A stretch of 64,000 bases of DNA from Mytilus edulis. Lineage: Eukaryota; Mollusca; Bivalvia; Mytilida; Mytilidae. The DNA is taken from assembly GCF_963676685.1 (NCBI RefSeq), contig NC_092350.1:42007373-42071372 (forward strand). Direction: 5' to 3'. Under the pieces are notes generated by a model. It saw nothing but the letters and a program-made list of their open reading frames with translations. It was not told where the DNA came from and did no database searches. Positions 1 to 12,900 of the stretch are shown one piece after another. The position numbers and the translations under genes were made by a program. Within the stretch, counting starts at the first letter, position 1. Every line of letters begins with the position of its first letter.

Positions 1-1390
1 TCAACATTAGAATAGTGTCTATCCAATGTCACTAAATAAATGTCAATCGAAAAGTGCGTACAAAAGAGACTGCCATATGACAGACATAATTATGATAATG
101 AGATATTTTGATCAGAAGCTTTCTTTAGTAATTACATTTAACTCTGCGTCGTACTAAGATATAAATGGTAAATGGAAAAGCGGCAATGCGTTTTGAAAGG
201 TAAGTATATCCATAGTCTTGATAAAATTAATTTGCAGAAATAGTAAACCCGAGACTGCAATATCATGTAAATGCACAACTTGATGTTTTAATGAAATATA
301 TCTGGTATTTTTACGTAGTTTTTACAACCACTGGTTCGATGCCACTATTTGTCGAAAATGTTATCACCAGCCCAGTTAGCCGACGTATTTTTTTTTACAT
401 GAAATAATTCAAATGTTCTTATTCTGTACTTGAACTATTCATTAGATTTTGAATTAATACCTGCATACCCTAACGTTTATATACGTAATGGTACCTGTTA
501 TTTACAGTTAGTTCATTTTTTTCTCTCACGATATATTTTTCAGATTTCTTTGACAAATCAAATATTGTCTCATTGCATTTTTAGACCAAACGTTATTTTC
601 AATATCGAATATTTCGTTTTGATTTACGTATATGTTTTGAATATTAGTATAAGTTTGAACTTCAAACTCTAGAACAGGAACATCTTCTTCCAAAATGTTT
701 GTTCGACATGAGGCACTTCTCGTTATCCTAAACAATATTACTAAAATCCACATAGTTTATGATATTTGTGAAGAGTAGATATATTATTTGAATCCATATT
801 AGACTTTATCAATAGTTTCATTCTTTCAAATGATTGTTCTGAATTTGGAGCATTATACAACAAAATGTTATGTAAATTAGTTTCAAATCGTGCTGTCTGT
901 TGACAAATATGGAATATTAGGCAAACACAAAGACTTTAGTTACACTTCCTGTCGCCACAATATCTTTCTTGTTTCTTTGCTGATGATATCACCGAATGCG
1001 GCCTCATTTTAACTTAAAATGTCATGGTAGGTGCAAGCAGTGAAACAGGAACACCCCACCCTTTCGGAGTACCAGAGTTGATCCCTGGTATATGTTAGGA
1101 TTCTTTTAGTTCAAGTTTTTGTTGTATGCTGATTGTTATGCAGAAATATGCTTAAACCTTGTTTTTTTGTGTATTGGTATTAGGCTGTTTTCCTTTGACT
1201 GATGGATTGTTCCTTTTTGTATTGCTGTTTCATTAAATTACATAAATATTACCATTATTTATTTCAGCTTCCTGAACCAATGTCAACTGGTATATTTTAA
1301 TCGACGTGCTGACAACGTTATTTAAATTTATGTTCGACAAGATGTAACAACTTCAACAACATACCACACATTACGTAGATGTATAGATGT
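1..1390. other. No gene recognised; left flank
   Basis: No convincing coding exon was seen. Short open frames near 430-753 lie opposite each other and lack any family signature. The stretch around 925-1180 (cacttcctgtcgccacaata... through the text around ggagtaccagagttgatccc) resembles a dispersed mussel repeat that I recognise only from memory. The rest is AT-rich and featureless by eye. Confidence 0.5.
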
Positions 1391-2838
1391 ATATGTTGTG
1401 TACAAGTTATCATTTTGTACAAATTATAATTTGTACAAAAATATTGTACAAATTATAATTTGTATTTTGACTTTGTACAAATTATAATTTGTACAAAACG
1501 TGCCTGTACAAATTACAATTTGTACAAAATTTGACCAAAATTCACTTATAACTTGTACAACAGTTTTAAATATGAATTTTGGTGAAAAATGCATTGATTC
1601 ACACGATAGAATTGTAATTAACTGACCACACACTAAACTTAATTAACAAAATACACCGTTTTTTCACAACTACAAAAGGCAGATTGATCTTCGAAATTTT
1701 TGAGAGAAAAAAGTAAACAAATAGGATTTTTATACAAATTTTTAATACATAAACTACTTTTTCTTTAAAAAAAAAAGAGATCATTCAATAGTACTGCTTG
1801 ATGAGTTCTTATCGTTATTTTGAGGATTTTTGTTTTATTTAGAAAGTTTGCAAAAACGATTATAGTTGTAAAATTTGATATTTTGTATCGTGGAAGATCG
1901 TGCATAGCATTTTGATGATCGTGAAAAGGATCTCAAAAGATATGTTGCCACTTATTCGTTATTTCAAAAATTTCATGAAAACAATCAAATCTTTCTTTAA
2001 ACAAGTTATAGTTTATATTTGTAATTGGTACCTCAAAAGATTGGATTTATATGAATTGTTCAGCTTCACTTTTGTTTGTGAAAAGATTGATGGTTCAATG
2101 CCATTGGGTCTGATGATTTTATAATACTACACCAACTATAAAATAAAAGTCTGTCTGTCTGTTCTGCATATGTTTAACGTTGTTTTTTCAAGCTTAGATT
2201 GTCTCAACTGATTTCCGTTAAGTTTGATATTTATAAAACAAAGATCCTTGTTGAAAAAAACATTGATAAAAAAACGGCAGAAAAACAACTGACATATTCC
2301 TGACTTTAGCATAGTCATATTCCTTAACCAAATGGGGTGTTTAATCTCGCTTTCTTTCTTGGATATTTATTTGTCTAAAAGTCCAACTGAAGCAGTGAAA
2401 TACACATGTTTATTCACAGCAACGGTTCTTGAGCTTCAACGTTCGCTATGTGAAGCAGTTAAAATGCCAGTAAAACAGGTCGTCATCGATTTGGGAGTCA
2501 AAAGATGGTTTGTAATACCTGATTCCATAAATCACTAGATCAACTGCTCAAACGAATGATAAAGAAATAATGTTTGATTTTGTAACTTAGGTGTACTGTG
2601 TGGTCATTTAATAGCATTTCAATAATGTGTATCGATGCTTTTTTCACCAAAATCCATATGATAAATAATTGTACAAGTTATAAGTGAATTTTTGTCCATT
2701 TTTGTACAAATTGTAATTTGTACAAGCACTTTTTGTACAAATTACAATTTGTACAAAGTCAAAATACAAATTATAATTTGTACAATATTTTTGTACAAAT
2801 TATAATTTGTACAAAATGATAACTTGTACACAACATAT
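1391..2838. mobile_element. Non-autonomous TIR element with palindromic TTGTACAAATT repeats
   Basis: Both ends carry the same sequence in opposite orientation. About 245 bp match imperfectly (roughly 1391-1640 against 2592-2838), running from atatgttgtgtacaag inward to a segment with gaccacaca. Each arm contains four near-identical perfect palindromes built on TTGTACAAATT and its complement, spaced about 30 bp apart, as expected for transposase-binding subterminal repeats. The 950-bp interior holds only short frames (74 and 68 codons on the + strand) with no transposase or RT motif. It looks like a deletion derivative mobilised in trans. The flanks are AT repeats, so a target duplication cannot be read reliably. 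Superfamily is unassigned. Confidence 0.75.
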
Positions 2839-4283
2839 ATATACCTGGCTGTTCAGATCATAATATCATAACAGAAGAGGTAGATACAACGACATTTCAA
2901 TTTCAACTTTGAAATTTCAATTCAGGTTTGTTAATTTATAATTATTATAATTTTTTATTATTAACTAATTCGTCTTAAACGTTATCTTACAATAGTATTA
3001 TATAAAGAAAGATGTGTTTGCTGCTTTGATGAACGAGAAAATTAAGATTTATCTAATGGTAGCTGTGAGCTTTAATACTTTAATAAAAAAAATTTCTATA
3101 GATAACACTGAAGATTGCAACAGGTATGGGGAATTAATATATACTAGTACCTATGTGGAGATATTTTCCTTTCAGAACAACAGGTCTCTCTTTTGAAGAA
3201 ATAACCCGGACGATACCAAGTTTCAATTGAATTTGCTTCAAAGCATGATATAATGACCTGACTGTGTAATTATATGCTAACTCTAATTTACTTAGAACAT
3301 TTAATTCGTTTGATAATTATCAAGCACTGCTGTGGATAAGAAATAAACAATCCTGTCATATTTTTTTTAAGATTTAATCACGAAAATATAGTCGTGGATG
3401 CACATTTTAACTTTCGAAACAAATAATGTAAAATTTTGTAAATGTATCGCTACAATGGAGGGACAATATTTTAGATAAATTTTAAAATACAAAACACTTC
3501 ATAAAATTTTTGAAATCCTACATTGACCTATAACTATCTATTTTTCGTGATATTTGTACATATATCACGATTTTGTGCTCTGGTCGTGTCAGTTCTGAAT
3601 TCATTACATCTATAAATACCGATACTTTTTACTCGATCATATGATGAAATGATCAAATATTTACAGCCACGTTATGATAAGGGGGTGGGGATGATGTACT
3701 ATTTAATGCTGACTCAGTTCTCTGTTTAAAAAAATGTATTGTCGTTCCAAAGTGCTTTTCTGCGATGAAAATGTCACAAAAGTATAAACAAATAAAACTC
3801 ATATCACCCCCCTTTCATAAACTAAGTTGATAATAAATTTCTTACAACGTGGCTTGTACTTTTTATACACCGTAACAATTCGTGTGTGTCTTTAATATCC
3901 TGTAATTACAGTGATAATCCTATTGAACAGAACAATGATTGCTTAATGTAGATTAATTAATGAGTTTTATTTCACTTTACAAATTAGCCGTAGATCTAGA
4001 GCGTATTAAGTCAGAAATAATACCCGCCTTCAGAATGACCGGTAAAATAGTATGGAAATCCTGCAAAGTTTTAAAAAATAATATTTTTGCGATATATCAT
4101 GCATCAGTCAGATAATGTATATTTTGAGGTGTGTCTTGTTGTATTACACACCACGTGGTTTCAGAAGTGTCCAATAGAAGACCTCTTTATGATCGGTCTT
4201 TTATTTGATCAATCCTGACGGCCCACGGTCGACAAGGAAAACCTTAAAATATGCATTATATGTAACAAATTATAATAATTGTT
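2839..4283. other. No gene seen; short inverted repeats
   Basis: AT-rich sequence without a recognisable exon. A short perfect hairpin lies near 3545-3570 (tcgtgatat...atatcacga). At 3665-3855, AGCCACGTT and its complement AACGTGGCT bracket a segment with a G-run and a C-run (gggggtgggg / caccccccttt), which may be another small inverted-repeat element. No target duplication was resolved. Confidence 0.4.
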
Positions 4284-4436
4284 CTAAAGAACTTTTAGCA
4301 TATAACAAAAGTTCCATTGGGAACTTTCCTTATATAATATTTATCCAATGCTATAAGAAAATTTCCTTGTCAAAGGATAAAATATTACATAAGGAAGTTC
4401 CCAATGGAACTTTTGTCATATGCTAAAAGTTCTTTG
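4284..4436. repeat. 153-bp foldback palindrome
   Basis: The left arm at 4284-4346 (ctaaagaacttttagcat...) is complementary to the right arm at 4376-4436 over about 61 bp with few mismatches, separated by a loop of about 30 bases. A single strand could form a long hairpin. A 73-codon open frame runs across it, but an open frame through a palindrome is not evidence of coding. The arms share gttcc/ggaac words with the array just downstream. It is likely a MITE or foldback element. Confidence 0.75.
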
Positions 4437-4469
4437 GAATATTAGCATGACTAGTATGGACAATGTTTT

Positions 4470-5050
4470 ATATAATAAAAGTTCCAGGAATATTTGCTTT
4501 AAATATGTATTATAAAAGTTCTAGGAATATTTGTTATATTAAAAAAGTTCCAGGCATATTGGAATATTGGCTATATTATAAATGTTCCAGAAATAGTTAT
4601 CATGGTTATTAGATAATTAAAGTTCTAGAAATATTTATTATGTGATCAAAGTTCTAGGAATATATACTAATATATAAATTATTTCTACCTACAAATGTAT
4701 GGTAGTAAATTTCCAATAATAAAGTACAGACATTTTCATACCTTGTCTAGAATAACAGCCATCGTTTAAATATGTAAAAAAAAAATGTATTCCTCAGACT
4801 CCATTCTTTGTACTACATGTACAGGTAAATGTCATGTGAGGTAACATTAATTAAGATGTAATCAGGTGTAAAAAATCAAATGACACTCTTTCTATAAAGG
4901 AACAAATATTATGAAACCATATGATGTTTTAGTTCCAGGAAAAAATCTTATTAAGGTGGAATTAATATTATGTAATTTTTGTTCCAAAGAACTTTTGTTA
5001 TCCATAGTTTGTTCCAGGGGGAACAAGTATTATGCGGAACAAATATATGT
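4470..5050 (+). repeat. Degenerate array of TTC-CAG-GAA motifs
   Basis: A word close to aaaagttccaggaatatt recurs about every 35-45 bp from 4470 to 4680 (for example near 4480, 4519, 4549, 4582, 4621 and 4651), and related words recur at 4926-5050. Several copies are exact TTCNNNGAA palindromes. The array shares vocabulary with the adjacent foldback, suggesting one degenerate element. No coding capacity is seen. Confidence 0.55.
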
Positions 5051-5054
5051 TCAC

Positions 5055-5290
5055 AACCGGACGACAAGCTATAAAGGGCCCAAACAAATTACTAGTGTAA
5101 AACCATTCAAACGAGAAAACCAACGGTCTAATCTATATAAAAAAAGAGAAACGAGAAACACTTATGAACCACACCAACAAACGACAACTACTGAACATCA
5201 GATTCCTGGCTTAGGACAACTGCCGTTGCGTTGTAAATTGGTGGTGGGTACGCCAGGCTGTGTTTATATCCATTACACCAGTATCTTGGA
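5055..5290 (+). repeat. Mussel-type interspersed repeat, fragment
   Basis: Contains the phrase acaagctataaagggccc, then aaaaccattcaaacgagaaa and caacaaacgacaactactga. The same phrases in the same order occur at 62150-62560 and, more diverged, at 63308-63640, 57040-57360 and 50400-51090. The 128-codon open frame at 4911-5297 lies mostly inside this repeat and is not considered a gene. Confidence 0.75.
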
Positions 5291-6385
5291 CAATTAATTT
5301 TAGGCGAAATAATACAGGTTTGTGCACCGATCATATTCACTGTAAAACATTCCTGCACATGCACACAGTTGCTTGTAGTTTCAATCAGATGTTTACTCGT
5401 GCTACACTACAAAAGTAGTGGTACTCCAGATAGTGGAAGAAAGAATAAAGAAGAAGAAGGTGCAAATAATTGCAGCGGGCTTAAACGTTTTAATAGTACC
5501 AACCATTCACCCCTATCTGAAACAATACTGTAACAGCACAACATAGAAAGACACACTACAAAATATTAATTGGAATTATTTAACTCATCAAAAGAGGTAG
5601 TGACCAAATGAACATACGCTGAACGAATAAATTTGACCTATGATACAATGTAAATACAAAGTTAATAAAAAAAAAGATGCATTATTAAAGTAAAAGTATT
5701 ATAACGCTGTGAAATCCTAAACAATTTCAGAAAAACATCAGCTTTGAAAAAAAATTACGCCATTTGGAATATCAAAATTAAACATAGGTAAATGAAAATA
5801 ATTTTGTAGATAAGTATACTTCTTCTGTCTGTATAACCGTACGTTTAGGAACACCAAGATATTTCTTGTATACCAGTTAAACTATTTTAATAACTGGTAA
5901 ATGTGGGATGAATATCATCAATTAAACTATAAAATCAGTGCTCGATAAAACTTCTACGCGGAAGTGTGATATATACAGTATAAAAGGAGAAAGGAAATAG
6001 TTTTGAAGTTCATAGTACGAAGAAGTGAAAAATTATAGTAATTCCTAACACTTATCAAAGCTGGTATATAGACCAGATATAAGTTAACATTAAATAACAA
6101 AAAAGCATTACAAATAGTATCAACAGGTCAAATTAACAAGTAAGTACGATTTGATTGTACTCGCAGTTACTGATAGCTAGTTAAAAGCCTAAACAAAAAA
6201 ATGGTAAAACAGCAACCATAAGAGTACGCATCTTTCAAAATAATTTTGGATGTAACGCGTCTTCTGATTGGCTGACATTATTTTGTTATTAGCCCATAGA
6301 CATAATTTAGTCATGTGACCGTGACGTCATCAACGTTTTTTCATCGTTTTCTACGGTTTAAAATGGAATTTAGAATTAAATTATA
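5291..6385. other. No gene seen; upstream flank of protease gene
   Basis: AT-rich, no recognised exon. A candidate CCAAT box (inverted, near 6266) and CRE (6322-6329) occur at the end, but they abut a foldback element and may belong to it. Confidence 0.4.
6322..6329. promoter_or_regulatory. CRE-like palindrome TGACGTCA
   Basis: A perfect 8-bp cAMP-response-element palindrome sits about 560 bp upstream of the protease start codon, preceded by catgtgac (E-box-like) and by gattgg (inverted CCAAT) 50 bp earlier. It is immediately 5' of a foldback element, so it could be part of a repeat. Functional role is inference only. Confidence 0.25.
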
Positions 6386-6536
6386 AGAAATGACTGTAAT
6401 ATTTTTTCTGTCTATTCGAAATAACATAAAAAATGTGGTGCACACTGTTAAATAACCCGCTACGAGCGTTATTCAGTGTGCACCACATCTTTTATGTTAT
6501 TTCTTCATAGACAGAAAAAATATTACAGTCATTCCT
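6386..6536. mobile_element. Foldback/MITE, about 150 bp
   Basis: The left arm (aatgactgtaatattttttc..., through gtggtgcacactgt) is repeated as its reverse complement on the right (cagtgtgcaccacat... through attacagtcatt), with about 60 paired bases per arm and a loop of about 25 bases containing aacccgctacgagcgtt. This is the architecture of a foldback MITE. It lies 350 bp upstream of the protease start codon. Target duplication not resolved. Confidence 0.75.
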
Positions 6537-6799
6537 TAAATGTATTTTTCGTGCATTTTGAAGATTTTTAATCTTGCTGTTGAACAGTAGGAATTAATTT
6601 ATTGTTTTGAATATTTTTTTTCCCCTGTTCTGCAAACATTTATTCGAGGAGTTGTTATAGAAATAACACCTTCTGACACCTATTGACAATATAACAGGGA
6701 AATTGAAATTATTTTGAGAAATATCACAATAAGGATGCGATAGTTTATTAAAGTTTCTGAGTGATTGATTGACGGCTTGATGACATCATGTTCAGGGTC

Positions 6800-6805
6800 T
6801 ATAAG
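6800..6805 (+). promoter_or_regulatory. Candidate TATA box (TATAAG)
   Basis: TATAAG lies 81-86 bp upstream of the ATG of the serine protease. This would place transcription start near 6830 with a short leader. No other core-promoter element was recognised; AT-rich DNA makes chance matches common. Confidence 0.25.
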
Positions 6806-6885
6806 TCATCAGATACAGGTAATTGGTTGTGTAAGTTTGTGGTTTGTTTTCAATTTCAGACGTGTTGTTGTTAAGAAACATAAAG

Positions 6886-6919
6886 ATGTATCGAGTATTC
6901 ATTGTCAGTGTATTTGTGG
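6886..6919 (+). CDS. Protease exon 1: start of signal peptide
   Basis: ATG at 6886 begins MYRVFIVSVFV, a hydrophobic signal-peptide core, followed by G|GTAGGT. The exon ends in phase 1. A donor 4 bp later (AG|GTAAAT at 6924) is also possible but would require a poor acceptor at 8522 and gives an unusually short signal peptide. Confidence 0.6.
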
Positions 6920-9900
6920 GTAGGTAAATGATGCATGAAGGTGACAATAGTTTATATATTTTCAAATATAATTGATAAGGAAGAGATAAATCAAGATAAC
7001 AAACTGAGGGAATAAAATGAATTTTCTAAGGACACGAACCATCGATAGGGTTAGCGTCAAATAGTATGATGAATCACAAAATTAAATGAATTTTAGTCTT
7101 TTGAAACAATTCTGATCTTAACATAATCGAAAAGTGAGAACAATCAATTATTTGGGTATGTTTAATTCTAGTTAAATTATGTGTAGACACATCCAATACG
7201 TAATATTGAATACTGTTCAGACCATTCTCAAGCAGTCAGTTTAGTACAGGAATAACTATAACAATACTAATATTATTTAAACTAATGCATTGGGAAATTA
7301 ATTCTTACATGTAACCTAATAAATTGTAATAATCATAATAATAACGTATACAAAACATTATGATGTGTTTGTAGTGTTCTACATGGCTACAGTGAGTATA
7401 TGAATATAATTCAAATATTTGATGATAATAAAAAAAAAATCAGCAGTTATCAGCACGGTTCCTTATCAATGAACATCAATGAATTCGATATGATCAGTTG
7501 TTTTATATATTGATTTGTGTTAAAACCACTTTCACCACTACTAGATATTTTGTGCCGGTCCGTTTATATTGATTAAGAAAGTCGGACTGCCCAAAAAATA
7601 ATTCCAACCGTCAGCCTAAAAAAACTGACTATCCAATTCAAGTTAATTGGAGTCGACCACATCTGCCGCGAGCGAAGTTCAAAACCTCAGTGTCGACCTG
7701 CAAGTGCTATGGTTATTGAAATATGTAAACCACTCGGTCACTAAGCCCCTTTTTGACATGAACTATCTTTAATAAATAAAGAGTATTTCAACATGGAAAA
7801 TGTACTGTTTATAAAATGTTGAACTATTTGACATACTATGGGGTTTTATCCAATGGCTGTAAAGCATAGCTTCATTAGGTTCAAAGTGTCGACTTTTTTA
7901 TTTCAATGATTTGCATTGTTAAGGATTCCAACTGTAAGCGTATCAAAGTTAAGGTATGTATTCTGGTGATATGTTCAGGTTTGAGCGTTTCTTGACGAAT
8001 CTTACCACACAAAGCAAATCGAACTCACAAAACTTAGATAAAAGTTTTCAGTAATGTATAGGTACAAATCATCTTAAATTTTATATATCACCATTGTTCC
8101 AAAGTATAAAGTGTTTAACTCTTTTATCTAAGAGATCCAACTGTATTTTCCCCCACAAAATAACTTTTAAATCGTCATTTCTACATATCAAGCCTACAAA
8201 TCATGAAATTCGGCTTTTCATTCAGACTAAACTAGGTGATCTGATGTGTTGTCGCAAAAGGAAGACTGGCTTATTTTATTTTTATAATGACAATTGTAGT
8301 AATGCTATTATGGAATTGTTTTAATTTCGTGATCTGTTAATGACAAGATTATTTTCGCTATAAAGAAGCTGCTTTTACTTAGTGGTTTATTTATTACTAG
8401 TAATAATGTAACATTTATATAAACGAAATGGGTTTTTTTCGTTTTTTTCGGGTTTAATAAAGAATATTTAACGATTTTTTTTATCAATTTGATATCATAA
8501 TTCAGGTTTCTACGGCTGCAAGTGTAAAGATTGTTAATGGTGACGATGCCGACATAAAAGATCATCCATGGATGGTCTCTTTTCAGCTAGGAAAAAGTGG
8601 AGTAAATTTTACCCATAAATGTGGAGGAGTAATTATTGACAAAAGCTGGGTTCTTACAGCAGGACATTGCAATCTTTACAATAAGTGAGCTTTCTTATTT
8701 AATGTTTATATATAATCTTGCATTTAAATAAGACGGGTACCACATGTGGATCAGTTATAGTTATGTATAGGTAAACATTATCGTCAATTTTATATCACCC
8801 TTGTTCAAAGTGTTTAACCATTTTATCAAAGATTTCCAACTGCAAATTAAACCCTAAAAAATACTTTTAAATCAACATTTATATATATCATACAAAGCCT
8901 GTACATGTTGGTGTTTTACAATTCTATAAATACTGTAACAAATATTAACATTTGGGTAATCATTCTTCCAAAACACTGTTTAATTTCGGGATTTGTTACT
9001 GACATTTGTTGAGGTAAGCAATAATTGTCTTTACCTGGTAGTTTCATGATTCCAATTGTATTTTCACTTTTAAGAATTGTTTTGATCCTTCTGAATTAGT
9101 GATGGGATTGTAAAATTGCAATTAAACTGTACTTACTAGGTGCTTTATTGGGATTGTTTTAATTTCGTGATTTGATGAAAAGTTTATTTTCGCAAATATG
9201 GAAATTTTAAATGATTGAATTCTATCAAAATAGGTATAAAAATGTTTATCTCATGATGACGCTTTTATAGAAGCAGTTTTGACAACTAGTTTTTTTTTTA
9301 TATTACTGTTTTTTCATTTTAGTGTGAAGGATAGGCAAATTGCAGCTGGAAGCTCTTTTTTGAGTCAGATGACAGAAATTATACCAGTGAAAAAGTACTA
9401 TATGGTATGCACTTTTATGTTTGAGCTTTGATTTTGCCATTTGATTACGGACTTTCCGTTTAGAATTTTTCACTGGTATTTTTGTTGTTTTACTTTTTAG
9501 TAGTATATATCATATCCCACTTTATTTTGTGATTTTACTTTTTGCTTACAAGCAATCTATCAAACAAAGAGTTCCACGCGGTGACGTTGAAATCATCGAA
9601 TATGTTTCGGCCATGTCATTGTTTGTTTCAATTCGACTTTTTTTGCTCTTTAATGTTGTACAAAACACCTTAACTGAAAATAATTACTCATTTAATTTTT
9701 GTCGAGCCTGCAACTTTTGTTGCAGAAAGCTCGACATAGGGATAGTGATCCGGCGGCGGCAACGGCGGCGTTAGCTAACTACTTAAAAGCTTTATATTTT
9801 AGAAGGTGGAAGACCTGGATGCTTCATACTTTGTATATATATGCCTCATGTTACTAACTTTCCGTCAGTCACATGTCCAATGTCCTTGACCTCATTTTCA

Positions 9901-12900
9901 TGGTTCAGTGACTACTTGAAAAAAAGTTAATATTTTTTGTAATGTTAAATTCTCTCTTATTATAAGTAATATGATAACTATATTTGGTATGTGTGTACCT
10001 TGCAAGGTCCTCATGCCCGTCGGACAGTTTTAACTTGACCTCGACCTCATTTCATGGATCAGTGAACAAGGTTAAGTTTTAGTGGTAGGGCCCATATCTC
10101 AGATACTATAAGCAGTAGGTCTAATATATTCGATGTATGGAAGGACTGTAAGGTGTACATGTCCAACTGGCAGGTGTCATCTGACTTTAACCTCATTTTC
10201 ATGGTTCAGTGGTTATACTTAATTTTTTGTGTTTTTGGTCTTTTTTTCTAATACTATATGCAATAGGTGTACTTGTCCAGCTGACAGGTGTCATCTGAGC
10301 TTGACCTCATTTTCATGGTTCAGTTGTCAAAGTTAAATTTTTGAGTTTTGGTCTTTTTTTCTAATTCTATATGCAATAGGTCAACTATATTTGGTGTATG
10401 GAAATATTTTATGATCTATATGTCAGTCACGCAGGTTTTATTTGACCTTGATCTCATTTTCACGGTTCATTGCAAAGTGTTGCGTATTTAAGTTTTGGTT
10501 TGTTTTTCTAAATTTATTGATCAATGTTTAGTTTTCTTGGTTAATGTTGAGTTTATGGGACAGTTGTAATAAAGCTTTATATTTAGGACTATCAACATAA
10601 AATCAATGATTAGTAAAGAAGGCGAGACATTTCAGCGTGTGCACTCTTGTAAAAAATATCAACAAAATATTATCTTTGACACTTTTACAATAATATAAAA
10701 TTTCAAAAAATCTTAAAACACACACTTCATCTGAAAAAATAAATTGGTTATATAGCAGTTTGACAAACACACAATTTTAATAATTGAAAAGACTAATAAT
10801 TCCTAAATAATAGAACTTTTTTTTCTCCGTTCAACTTATTTTTATAGATTCATCTCCACGTAGTGTTGTGTTTCACCTTAAACGAACAGAACTTATTTCC
10901 GTATGCATGACTGTAAATATTTGATGTTATTGGAACATTTTTTCAAGGTCTAATTGTGACAATATTTGAACATTGCCTGTACTTTGAAGGTGGATGATTT
11001 CAATATTTGAACTTTACGTCATTTATTTATAAGGTGTTATCGATTAGCGTTTAGAATTTAAATAAGTATTCAAATATTTTACTTGAATGTACTGTGGTTC
11101 GTGAATATATGACGATGTTTTCGCGGTGACCATACAGCAGTTTTTTTGTTTTTTTTTACAAATATGATTTGATAATAGTTATTATAGTGATATGTAATTT
11201 TCATAAATCTATTTGGTGCAATTTTATATAAACAAGATAGAGTATACCTAGAATCTTTTTTACGTGAAAGAATTCACAATATATTGTATGAGAGAATCAG
11301 CTTTCAAGTATTATATTAAAATGTTTTAACCGATAAACGAGAAACAACTTAATGCATGTAAGAGGAAATTTGTATAATACGACAACACTGTGCAGTTTGA
11401 ACAAGGTTCACAAGAAGATGAAATCGAAAAAAATATGTTTAAATTGTTAAGTTGTTAAAATGTAAATTACCCTATTTGCATATACTGATTGACTGATTTT
11501 TATTCAATATTTTTAAGCTTGAAAACTATAGTACAGCTTATGTTGTTCAAAATGACCTTATGCTACTGGAGCTTCAGAAACCGCTTAAATTCGGGTCTAC
11601 TATAAACAAAATCGACCTGGACACTAATGTAGGCCATAATTATACAGGAGAGGTATGCACAATAACAGGATGGGGAGATACAGATGAAACAAAAGGTATG
11701 TTTTTTTCAAAGCTTTAACCTTGAAAAAGAAAGGGCGAAAGATGAGAAATGGAAATTCAGACTCATAATTAATCGAAAACAAACTGACAAAGTTAAATAC
11801 ACAAATCTGCTTTCTAATCTGAATGATTATTTACCAAATTATAACAATGTACAGACAAATATACCAAAACTTATTAAACTTTTTTTAGCAATAAACAAAT
11901 TTGTGTTTAAATAAATTTTTCGAAAAAATGTACGTAGACTGTAAATTCAATATATTAGTTCTATATATATTTGACCGACAAACAATAAATTCTAAGGCTT
12001 TATGATATAATTTAGAAAGAATATTGAGAAAAGCTATTTATTTTGTCTTATGTGTCTTCATGTACACTTATATCATAGTTGCTAGAATAGTTCTTTCTAA
12101 GATTCATTCACTTGTATTATAAGACTCTCAAACAAGTCAATATATAATTTATCAAAATACTATGTCTTATTTTTATAAAGTATCTTTAATATATTGCATT
12201 TGTTATTGATCTCTAAATCCTATCTAAAATTCAGGCCAGCATTGCATTTAACCTAGTATTTCCCGATAAAACCATGCAATTAAAACTGGGGTTTTCCCAG
12301 TAATTCCCACTGGACTAGGCAATGCTCATCTAACCCGTGTTTGTGCCAACCCTCAAACTATTCCACATTGTTAAAATGGTGGACAGTTAGCAATGATAGG
12401 CCAACTTATGATCTTAAGCAATGAAAACATAGCTACATCTGACATGAAAAATGTGAAACAGTTCATACAAGAAAAGTAAACTTTAAATTTTCAACAATTT
12501 AATTTAATGATATACTAGTAGTATGAAAAATCTCGGATAGTGGTATTAAAGAACATACAGTGACAAACTCGTACACACAATAAGTAAATTTCACAACCAT
12601 TTATTGTGTAAATTATTATATATATTGACTATACAACTTAATCTGATTACAGGACAGCGTTTACCCAGAGGGATTTTGCCGGATCGTCTACAAATACAGT
12701 ATATGCTTGCTGTTTCTAAAGCATACTGTAATAATACTTGGAATTCATTTTACGGTTTTCGGTTGTTTCCAAAGAACTTTATCAACACCATTATTTGTCT
12801 TGAAGACAAGGATAAGGATTCTTGTGTTGTAAGTACATTTCATTTGACGGATATATGTCTCCTCTAATCTATCTTATCTGTATCGGTTTTTTTTGTAAAG

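Noticed and set aside
165-199. Possible short exon MVNGKAAMRFE followed by gtaagt
   Set aside because: Only 11 codons, no signal peptide or family, and no partner exon in phase; AT-rich DNA yields such donors by chance.
4205-5297. Open frames of 73 and 128 codons
   Set aside because: One lies across a palindrome, the other across the degenerate motif array and a dispersed repeat. Neither has a protein signature.
6240-6340. CCAAT, E-box and CRE cluster as the protease enhancer
   Set aside because: Kept only as a low-confidence site: it abuts a foldback repeat and may be repeat sequence, not a conserved promoter.
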